The notes under the pieces were generated by a model. It was not told the DNA's origin, ran no database searches, and worked only from the letters and a program-made list of their open reading frames with translations. Positions 6,393 to 11,850 of a stretch of DNA of 11,850 nt are shown piece after piece (position 1 is the first letter of the stretch; each line of letters starts with the position of its first letter). The stretch is from Paracoccaceae bacterium. GTDB taxonomy: Bacteria > Pseudomonadota > Alphaproteobacteria > Rhodobacterales > Rhodobacteraceae. The stretch spans positions 1 to 11,850 of the forward strand of contig PWWF01000198.1 in the NCBI GenBank assembly GCA_003561595.1, written 5' to 3'. The position numbers and the translations under genes were made by a program.

Positions 6393-6466
6393 GCCCCAAC
6401 AAGATACTACATTCCTCTTTACTTCTTTCTTGAGTAAGAGAGGGGGCAGGACAGACGGGAACAGAT

Positions 6467-6904
6467 ATGCTTTCGGAAATCTATCTCTGGATCAAGGCGC
6501 TGCATATCATGGCAGTGATAAGCTGGATGGCAGGGCTGTTCTATCTGCCACGGCTGTTTGTCTATCATGTCGAGCAGGGGCAGGTGGACGGGATCAACCC
6601 GGTCTTTCAGACGATGGAAGAAAAGCTGCTGCGCGTCATCATGAACCCGGCTATGATCGTGGCCTGGGTGACGGGGCTGATGATGGTCGCTGTGCCGGGC
6701 GTGGTGATGTGGGATCTGATCTGGCCCTGGACCAAGGGGGCCGCGCTGATCGGGATGACATGGTTTCACATGTGGTGCGCCCGCCGCCGCCGGGTCTTCG
6801 CCGAAGGGGGCAATCTGCTGACAGGGCGCGACTACCGCATGATGAACGAAGTTCCCACGGTCCTGATGGTGGTGATCGTGCTGTCCGTCGTGGTGAAATT
6901 CTAG
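6467..6904 (+). CDS. hemJ: Protoporphyrinogen IX oxidase, HemJ type
   Basis: HemJ is the oxygen-independent, membrane-bound heme-b-containing enzyme that oxidises protoporphyrinogen IX to protoporphyrin IX, the penultimate heme step, in most proteobacteria lacking HemG/HemY. The 145-residue protein has the family N-terminus: a first membrane helix with His13 in LWIKALHIMAVISWMAGLFYLPRL (described here by its parts: His13, Trp20, Pro28, Arg29), then VYH (32-34). Further helices run at about 61-82, 85-104 and 128-143. A conserved cytoplasmic block (RRRVFAEGGNLLTGRDYRMMNE) precedes the last helix. The ATG at 6467 has GGGAA upstream. It is the first gene right of the candidate origin and is followed by rho after 127 bp. 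Confidence 0.94.
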   Translation: MLSEIYLWIKALHIMAVISWMAGLFYLPRLFVYHVEQGQVDGINPVFQTMEEKLLRVIMNPAMIVAWVTGLMMVAVPGVVMWDLIWPWTKGAALIGMTWFHMWCARRRRVFAEGGNLLTGRDYRMMNEVPTVLMVVIVLSVVVKF

Positions 6905-6912
6905 CGGGAATT

Positions 6913-6923
6913 GACTCGGACTC
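6913..6923. promoter_or_regulatory. Two adjacent GANTC (CcrM methylation) sites upstream of rho
   Basis: GACTC occurs at 6913-6917 and again at 6919-6923, just after the hemJ stop and about 110 bp before the rho start. CcrM methylates GANTC in alphaproteobacteria, and clustered sites near promoters can make transcription replication-dependent. Function here is inference. Confidence 0.35.
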
Positions 6924-7017
6924 GGATCGCAGGTATTTCTTCGGCCAGCCTCGCCGTCCGGCGAAACGCGCTTCACGCCTGTCCCCGACCGTATGAACCC
7001 CCGTTGTCAGGGGTCCG

Positions 7018-7023
7018 AAGGAA
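7018..7023 (+). promoter_or_regulatory. Ribosome-binding site that fixes the rho start
   Basis: AAGGAA ends eight bases before the ATG at 7032. It favours this start over the ATG at 6993, which would add 13 residues ([13 protein letters not shown]) not expected in Rho. A weak 5-bp hairpin (6997-7001 with 7010-7014) sits just ahead of it. Confidence 0.7.
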
Positions 7024-7031
7024 TATTCCCC

Positions 7032-8363
7032 ATGTCCGACACCATCACCGAAGACCGCCCCGATCAGGAAACCCCGGTGACGGATGACCGCACTGACCCG
7101 CCGGGCAAGCTGCATCTGGCGGAGCTGAAGGCGAAAAGCCCGTCGGACCTGCTGGCGATGGCCGAAGAGCTGGAGATCGAGAACGCCTCGACCATGCGCA
7201 AGGGCGAGATGATGTTCTCGATCCTGAAGGAATGCGCCGAGGATGGTTGGACCATCTTTGGCGAGGGCGTGCTGGAAGTGCTGCAGGACGGATTCGGCTT
7301 TCTGCGCGCGCCAGAGGCCAATTATCTGCCGGGCCCTGATGACATCTATGTCTCGCCCGACATGATCCGCAAATATGCGCTGCGCACTGGCGACACGGTC
7401 GAGGGCGAGATTCAGGCCCCCGCCGAGAATGAGCGCTATTTCGCGATCACCAGCGTCACGCAGATCAACTTTGATGAACCCGAACGCGCGCGGCACAAGG
7501 TCCATTTCGACAACCTGACGCCGCTTTTCCCCGATCAGCGCCTGTGGATGGAGACGAAGGAAACCACCAAGGACAAATCCGCGCGGATCATCGATATCGT
7601 GACGCCGCTGGGCAAGGGCCAGCGCGCGCTGATCGTTGCACCCCCGCGCGTGGGGAAAACGGTGCTGCTGCAAAACATCGCCCACAGCATCGAGAAGAAC
7701 CACCCCGAATGCTATCTGATCGTCCTTCTGATCGATGAACGGCCAGAGGAAGTGACCGACATGCAGCGCTCGGTGAAGGGCGAGGTCATCGCCTCGACCT
7801 TTGATGAGCCTGCCACGCGCCATGTTGCCGTGTCGGAAATGGTGATCGAAAAGGCCAAGCGCCTGGTTGAGCATAAACGCGATGTGGTCATCCTGCTTGA
7901 TTCGATTACGCGTCTGGGCCGGGCCTTCAACACGGTTGTCCCATCCTCGGGCAAGGTGCTGACCGGCGGTGTCGATGCCAATGCGCTGCAACGCCCCAAG
8001 CGGTTTTTCGGCGCGGCCCGGAATATCGAGGAGGGCGGCTCGCTGACCATCATCGCGACCGCGCTGGTCGATACCGGCTCGCGCATGGATGAAGTGATCT
8101 TTGAAGAATTCAAGGGCACCGGCAACAGCGAGATCATTCTGGACCGCAAGGTGGCCGACAAGCGCGTCTTCCCGGCCATCGACATCCTGAAATCCGGCAC
8201 CCGCAAGGAGGATCTGCTGATCGAGAAAGCCGATCTGCAGAAAACATTCGTGCTGCGGCGGATTCTGAACCCGATGGGCACGACCGACGCTGTCGAATTC
8301 CTGATTTCCAAGCTGAAACAGACCAAATCCAACGAAGATTTCTTCGATTCCATGAACGCCTGA
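7032..8363 (+). CDS. rho: Transcription termination factor Rho
   Basis: Rho is a hexameric RNA-dependent ATPase that loads on C-rich nascent RNA and terminates transcription. The 443-residue protein has an extra acidic N-terminal tail (about 25 residues, many Asp/Glu), then the Rho N-terminal helical domain ([20 protein letters not shown]). A cold-shock-like RNA-binding domain with DGFGFLR (86-92) follows. The ATPase domain shows Walker A APPRVGKT (203-210), [10 protein letters not shown] (235-244) and Walker [17 protein letters not shown] (285-300). Next come the Q-loop region [15 protein letters not shown] and the R-loop region FKGTGNSEI (360-368). No key residue is missing. It lies between hemJ and mnmE, with only four bases before mnmE, so rho and mnmE are probably co-transcribed. 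Many rho genes are autoregulated by attenuation in the leader; the 127-bp gap could hold such control but I cannot show it. Confidence 0.98.
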   Translation: MSDTITEDRPDQETPVTDDRTDPPGKLHLAELKAKSPSDLLAMAEELEIENASTMRKGEMMFSILKECAEDGWTIFGEGVLEVLQDGFGFLRAPEANYLPGPDDIYVSPDMIRKYALRTGDTVEGEIQAPAENERYFAITSVTQINFDEPERARHKVHFDNLTPLFPDQRLWMETKETTKDKSARIIDIVTPLGKGQRALIVAPPRVGKTVLLQNIAHSIEKNHPECYLIVLLIDERPEEVTDMQRSVKGEVIASTFDEPATRHVAVSEMVIEKAKRLVEHKRDVVILLDSITRLGRAFNTVVPSSGKVLTGGVDANALQRPKRFFGAARNIEEGGSLTIIATALVDTGSRMDEVIFEEFKGTGNSEIILDRKVADKRVFPAIDILKSGTRKEDLLIEKADLQKTFVLRRILNPMGTTDAVEFLISKLKQTKSNEDFFDSMNA

Positions 8364-8367
8364 GGCA

Positions 8368-9654
8368 ATGGACACGATCTTCGCCTTGGCCTCGGCCCGG
8401 GGAAAATCGGGCGTTGCAGTCATCCGGCTCTCGGGGCGACGCGCGTTTGAGGTGGCAGAGGCCATCGCAGGCCCGCTACCCAGCCCGCGGATGGCCTCGT
8501 TGCGGGTGATGCGCGACGCATCGGGCGGGCGGCTGGATACGGGTCTGGTCACAGCCTTTGCCAAAGGTGCCAGCTTTACCGGCGAAACGGTGGTGGAATT
8601 TGCCGTGCATGGGAGCCTGGCCAGCGTGGCCGCGATGGAGCGGTGTCTGGCGCAGGATCATGGGCTGCGTCTGGCCGAACCCGGCGAATTTACCCGCCGC
8701 GCGCTGGAAAACGGTGTGCTGGATCTGACGCAGGTGGAAGGGCTGGGCGACCTGCTGGAGGCCGAGACCGAAAGCCAGCGCCGCCAGGCCCTGCGCGTGC
8801 TGGATGGCGCCCTGGGGCGGCTGGTTGGTGGCTGGCGTGCGCATCTGGTCAAGGCTGCGGCATTGGTCGAGGTCTCGATCGATTTCGTCGAAGAGGATGT
8901 CGGCAATTTCGATGACCAGATTCGGGCAGAGCTGACCGAGGTTGCCGATGGGCTGCGTGGCGAGATCGCAGGGCAGGGCGCGCGCGAACGGGTCCAGACC
9001 GGGTTTGAGGTCGCGCTGGTCGGGTCGGTGAATGCCGGCAAGTCCACCTTGCTGAATGCCCTGGCCGGGCGCGATGCCGCGATCACGTCGGACATCGCAG
9101 GCACCACCCGCGATGTGATCGAGGTGCGGATGGATATCGGCGGCTTCGCTGTGACGATTTTGGATACCGCAGGGTTGCGAGAGACGGGTGAGACGATAGA
9201 GGCGCTGGGAATTGCGCGCGGGCAGAAACGCGCGCAGGCGGCAGATTTGCGCATTATATTGTGTGATGGGCCGGATTCACCCCCACCTGTAGATGTTCAG
9301 CCGGGTGATATTGTTGTGCTGGGCAAGGCGGATCTGTTCCCCGATGTCCCCGATGGGGTGTCGGGTCTGACGGGGCATGGGGTTGATTCGTTGCTGGGGC
9401 GAATTGCTGAAACTCTCGCGGGGCGCGTTGCGCGCGATGGGGTCAGCGTGCGGCGGCGGCATTTGCAAGCGATGCAGGCGGCACTTGGACCGTTGGAGCA
9501 ATCGATTGAAAAACTGCGCTCGGGGGAGTATATCGCAGAACTGGTCGCGGCGGATATCCGGCAGGCCATCGGGGCGCTGGATGTGCTGATCGGGAAGGTC
9601 GATGTCGAGGATCTGTTGGGCGATATCTTTGCGTCCTTCTGCATCGGAAAGTAG
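8368..9654 (+). CDS. mnmE: tRNA modification GTPase MnmE
   Basis: MnmE works with MnmG to install (carboxymethyl)aminomethyl groups on U34 of tRNAs, using methylene-tetrahydrofolate, GTP and FAD. The 428-residue protein shows the N-terminal folate-binding domain ([14 protein letters not shown] at 69-82, [17 protein letters not shown] at 104-120) and helical domains around an inserted G domain. The G domain has G1 GSVNAGKST (219-227), G2 GTTRD (245-249) and G3 DTAGL (266-270). It ends in the diagnostic FCIGK with Cys425. The G4 motif reads GKAD (319-322) where NKxD is usual, so the Asn that contacts guanine is Gly. The protein is about 25 residues shorter than E. coli MnmE. It starts four bases after rho and ends two bases before the longest mnmG frame. 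Confidence 0.97.
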   Translation: MDTIFALASARGKSGVAVIRLSGRRAFEVAEAIAGPLPSPRMASLRVMRDASGGRLDTGLVTAFAKGASFTGETVVEFAVHGSLASVAAMERCLAQDHGLRLAEPGEFTRRALENGVLDLTQVEGLGDLLEAETESQRRQALRVLDGALGRLVGGWRAHLVKAAALVEVSIDFVEEDVGNFDDQIRAELTEVADGLRGEIAGQGARERVQTGFEVALVGSVNAGKSTLLNALAGRDAAITSDIAGTTRDVIEVRMDIGGFAVTILDTAGLRETGETIEALGIARGQKRAQAADLRIILCDGPDSPPPVDVQPGDIVVLGKADLFPDVPDGVSGLTGHGVDSLLGRIAETLAGRVARDGVSVRRRHLQAMQAALGPLEQSIEKLRSGEYIAELVAADIRQAIGALDVLIGKVDVEDLLGDIFASFCIGK

Positions 9655-9657
9655 GAG
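9653..9657 (+). promoter_or_regulatory. Ribosome-binding site at the mnmE/mnmG junction
   Basis: AGGAG overlaps the last bases of the mnmE stop codon (TAG, 9652-9654). Its spacing is eight bases to GTG 9666, while it overlaps GTG 9657, so it favours the shorter mnmG product. Confidence 0.55.
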
Positions 9658-11528
9658 TGTTTCACGTGAAACATTATGACGTCATCATCGTGGGGGGCGG
9701 CCATTCCGGGGTCGAGGCTGCCTTGGCCGCAGCACGGATGGGCGCCCGCACGGCATTGGTGACTTTCCGCAAGGAAGATCTGGGCGTGATGTCCTGCAAC
9801 CCGGCGATTGGAGGTCTGGGCAAGGGCCATCTGGTGCGCGAGGTTGATGCGCTCGACGGTCTGATGGGTCGCGCTGGGGATTACGCGGCAATTCAATATC
9901 GCTTGCTCAACCGCTCCAAGGGACCGGCGGTTCAGGGCCCCCGCGTGCAGGCCGATCGCAAGCGGTATCGTGAGTTCGTCAGCCGCGAAGTGCTGACGAC
10001 GCCGGGGCTGGAGCTTGTGACCGCCGAGGTCACAGGCTTACTGCAAGAGGGCGGCCAGATCACCGGGATCGAGGTGAATGGCGAAACACGTCTGCAGTCG
10101 CATGCCGTCGTTCTGACGACCGGCACATTCCTGGGCGGGATCATCCACATCGGCGACCGCAATTTCCCGGCGGGCCGGATGGGCGACAAGGCATCGAATC
10201 ACCTGGCCGACCAGATGCGCGGGCTTGGGTTGCCGATGGGCCGTCTGAAAACCGGCACACCACCCCGGCTGGACGGCAAGACCATCGCATGGGATAGGCT
10301 GGACCAGCAACCGGGCGACGTAACGCCCGAATTTCTGTCATTCATGACGGATGCTGTCGCTGCACCCCAGGTCGCTTGCGCGATTACCCATACCACGCCC
10401 AAAACCCATGACATCGTTCGCGAAAACCTGTCGCGTTCCGCCATGTATAGCGGCCAGATTGGCGGGGCCGGCCCCCGTTATTGCCCGTCGATAGAGGACA
10501 AGATCACCCGTTTTGCGGACAAGGACTCGCATCAGGTTTTCCTGGAACCCGAAGGGTTGGATGACAGCACGGTTTACCCGAACGGCATCTCCACATCGCT
10601 TCCGGCCGAGGTGCAGGAAGCCTATGTCCGGACCATTCCGGGGCTGGAGGATGTGCAAATCCTGCAACCGGGCTATGCCATCGAGTATGACTATATCGAC
10701 CCGCGCGCTCTGACCTCTGCGCTTCAGCTCAAGGATGTCGCGGGGTTTTTTCTGGCCGGGCAGATCAATGGGACCACCGGATATGAAGAGGCTGCGGCCC
10801 AGGGTCTGGTCGCGGGTCTGAACGCGGCGTTGTTTGCCCAGGGGAAAGAGGCGCTGCGCTTCCAGCGGTCCGATTCGTATATCGGCGTGATGATCGATGA
10901 CTTGATTCTGCGCGGCGTGGCCGAACCTTATCGTATGTTCACCTCGCGCGCCGAATATCGGTTGTCGCTGCGCGCGGATAATGCGGATCAGCGACTGACG
11001 CCAGTTGGGATGGAAATAGGCTGTGTGGGGCAGGGGCGTCGCGCGGCGTTTTCGGACAAGCTGGAACGGCTCGACCGGGCGCGTGATATGCTACAGTCGC
11101 TCAGCTTTACCCCGCGTGTTGTGAACGCCGCCGGGTTCAAGATCAGCGAGGATGGGACGCGCCGCGACGGGCTGACACTGCTGGGGCTGCAGGGATTCAC
11201 CTTTGACACGCTTGCGAAACTGACGCCGGAAGTTGCGGAAATCGACGCCCAGATCCAGACGCAGATCGCCAAGGAAACGGTTTACAAAGCGTATCTGGAC
11301 CGGCAAGAGGCAGAGATCAAAGCCCTGAAAGGGGATGAAAATCGGCGCTTTCCGGACGGGTTCGACTTTGCCGCGATCAATGGGTTGTCGAATGAAATCA
11401 CTCATAAACTCAACACCTTACGGCCAGAGACACTAGCGCAGGCATCGCGGATTGAGGGGATGACCCCGGCCGCATTGGTGCTTTTGCTGTCCCGGTTGGA
11501 GCAGCATGAAAAGCGCCTCTCGGCATGA
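9657..11528 (+). CDS. mnmG: tRNA uridine-34 5-carboxymethylaminomethyl modification enzyme MnmG (GidA)
   Basis: MnmG is the FAD-dependent partner of MnmE. The 623-residue frame shows the FAD Rossmann motif GGGHSG (13-18), [21 protein letters not shown] (parts around Cys47), GPRVQADR (95-102), TTGTFLGG and [10 protein letters not shown]. It continues with [14 protein letters not shown] (191-204), Cys276 in [24 protein letters not shown] and the second FAD block [10 protein letters not shown] (371-380). Cys47 and Cys276 match the two functionally important Cys of E. coli MnmG (47, 277). Two GTG starts are possible: 9657 (MFHVKHYDV, same N-terminal length as E. coli; used here) and 9666 (better ribosome-binding-site spacing; 620 residues). 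A perfect parS site spans both. The stop overlaps rsmG as ATGA. Confidence 0.97.
   Translation: MFHVKHYDVIIVGGGHSGVEAALAAARMGARTALVTFRKEDLGVMSCNPAIGGLGKGHLVREVDALDGLMGRAGDYAAIQYRLLNRSKGPAVQGPRVQADRKRYREFVSREVLTTPGLELVTAEVTGLLQEGGQITGIEVNGETRLQSHAVVLTTGTFLGGIIHIGDRNFPAGRMGDKASNHLADQMRGLGLPMGRLKTGTPPRLDGKTIAWDRLDQQPGDVTPEFLSFMTDAVAAPQVACAITHTTPKTHDIVRENLSRSAMYSGQIGGAGPRYCPSIEDKITRFADKDSHQVFLEPEGLDDSTVYPNGISTSLPAEVQEAYVRTIPGLEDVQILQPGYAIEYDYIDPRALTSALQLKDVAGFFLAGQINGTTGYEEAAAQGLVAGLNAALFAQGKEALRFQRSDSYIGVMIDDLILRGVAEPYRMFTSRAEYRLSLRADNADQRLTPVGMEIGCVGQGRRAAFSDKLERLDRARDMLQSLSFTPRVVNAAGFKISEDGTRRDGLTLLGLQGFTFDTLAKLTPEVAEIDAQIQTQIAKETVYKAYLDRQEAEIKALKGDENRRFPDGFDFAAINGLSNEITHKLNTLRPETLAQASRIEGMTPAALVLLLSRLEQHEKRLSA
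9658..9673. other. parS: parS site 1 (ParB-binding centromere)
   Basis: TGTTTCACGTGAAACA, a perfect palindrome identical to the broadly conserved 16-bp parS consensus. It covers the start of mnmG, including GTG 9666. ParB nucleates here and spreads, so it should act in origin segregation; parA/parB are expected to the right of the window. Confidence 0.93.
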
Positions 11529-11850
11529 CGGCAGATCAGATTGCCGGGATCAATGTTTCACGTGAAACATTGGACCGGCTGACCCAGTTCTCTGACCTGC
11601 TGCGCAAGTGGAATCCGACCATCAACCTCGTCGCCCCCGGCACAATCCCGGACTTGTGGGCGCGGCATATCGTCGATTCCGCGCAGCTTTTCCACGCCGC
11701 ACCGCCGGACGCCCGCCACTGGCTGGACATCGGCTCTGGCGGTGGTCTGCCCGGGATCGTCTGCGCGATCCTCGCTGCCGAGCTTCAGCCCGATTGCCGC
11801 TTTACGCTGGTGGAAAGCGACGCCAGGAAATCGGCGTTTCTGATGACGGC
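11525..11850 (+). CDS. rsmG: 16S rRNA (guanine527-N7)-methyltransferase RsmG (partial, C-terminus missing)
   Basis: RsmG (GidB) uses S-adenosylmethionine to methylate N7 of G527 in 16S rRNA; loss gives low-level streptomycin resistance in several bacteria. The first 108 residues are present; the frame is open at the right edge (family length is about 200-210). Visible motifs are [14 protein letters not shown] (25-38), the RHIVDS block (47-52), the SAM-binding loop [13 protein letters not shown] (66-78), and [10 protein letters not shown] with acidic Glu97. The ATG at 11525 overlaps the mnmG stop as ATGA (11525-11528), giving [16 protein letters not shown]. Codons 10-15 (Asn-Val-Ser-Arg-Glu-Thr) are written by a perfect parS site, so part of the N-terminus is constrained by ParB binding. 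Confidence 0.96.
   Translation, partial: MTADQIAGINVSRETLDRLTQFSDLLRKWNPTINLVAPGTIPDLWARHIVDSAQLFHAAPPDARHWLDIGSGGGLPGIVCAILAAELQPDCRFTLVESDARKSAFLMT
11554..11569. other. parS: parS site 2 (ParB-binding centromere) inside rsmG
   Basis: A second exact copy of TGTTTCACGTGAAACA, 1,896 bp from the first, entirely within the rsmG coding region (codons 10-15). Two perfect copies close together make chance occurrence very unlikely. Confidence 0.93.

Larger units (their letters stand above)
6087..6466. other. oriC: Candidate chromosomal replication origin (oriC), 380-bp gene-free gap
   Basis: This is the only long gap in the window and separates leftward maf-aroE-coaE-dnaQ from rightward hemJ-rho-mnmE-mnmG-rsmG. 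It holds one exact DnaA box (6350-6358), a one-mismatch box (6384-6392) forming an inverted pair with it, and another over the maf start (6086-6094). Weaker two-mismatch versions lie at 6168-6176, 6208-6216 and 6232-6240. A strongly AT-rich stretch (6276-6307, 7 G/C in 32 bases) next to the boxes would suit an unwinding element, and a second T-rich stretch lies at 6400-6432. One GANTC (CcrM) site is at 6316-6320. Origins in Caulobacter and Rhizobiales lie in this neighbourhood beside hemE. I see no supported small gene here. The elements are seen; the origin call is inference. Confidence 0.68.

Noticed and set aside
6415..6440. Hairpin just upstream of hemJ (CTCTTTACT with AGTAAGAG)
   Set aside because: The stem needs a bulged base and is AT-rich, so it is weak; the T-rich stretch is explained equally well by the origin or promoter region.
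6651..8564. 637-residue open frame on the minus strand opposite hemJ, rho and the start of mnmE
   Set aside because: It is antisense to well-supported genes with clear family motifs; long antisense frames are expected in GC-rich codon-biased DNA and its sequence is low-complexity His/Gln/Arg-rich.

Overview
The window looks like a contiguous piece of chromosome from a high-GC alphaproteobacterium, most likely of the Rhodobacteraceae type. I base this on the gene order (maf-aroE-coaE-dnaQ, secB, fxsA and a Tim44-like gene on one side; hemJ-rho-mnmE-mnmG-rsmG on the other) and on the use of HemJ rather than HemG or HemY. I cannot resolve the genus. All genes look intact apart from tgt and rsmG, which are cut by the window edges. 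There is no insertion sequence, prophage, CRISPR array or tRNA/rRNA gene.

Layout. (1) 1-2194, minus strand: a Tim44-like membrane-anchored protein, an Smr-domain nuclease-like protein overlapping it by ATGA, then tgt, whose 3' end runs off the left edge. Between smr and tgt lies a 19-bp perfect inverted repeat whose loop carries a canonical G-quadruplex motif. (2) 2302-3347, plus strand: fxsA and secB, ending in a hairpin shared with the convergent dnaQ. (3) 3403-6086, minus strand: a tightly overlapping unit maf-aroE-coaE-dnaQ (pyrophosphatase, shikimate dehydrogenase, dephospho-CoA kinase, DNA polymerase III proofreading subunit). (4) 6087-6466: a 380-bp gene-free gap with AT-rich stretches and DnaA-box-like sequences, including one exact TTATCCACA. 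(5) 6467-11850, plus strand: hemJ, rho, mnmE, mnmG and the start of rsmG, with two perfect 16-bp parS sites, one at the start of mnmG and one inside the first codons of rsmG.

Interpretation. Transcription points away from the 6.1-6.5 kb gap, and the gap has DnaA boxes and AT-rich DNA. In Caulobacter and Rhizobiales the origin lies in this same gene neighbourhood. I therefore infer that the gap is the chromosomal replication origin (oriC). The two parS sites 3-5 kb away, and the parA/parB genes expected just beyond the right edge, would then form the origin-proximal segregation centromere. Three of the genes (tgt, mnmE, mnmG) modify the tRNA wobble base, and rsmG methylates 16S rRNA. The housekeeping genes are conventional; the most interesting material is in the non-coding and overlapping signals.
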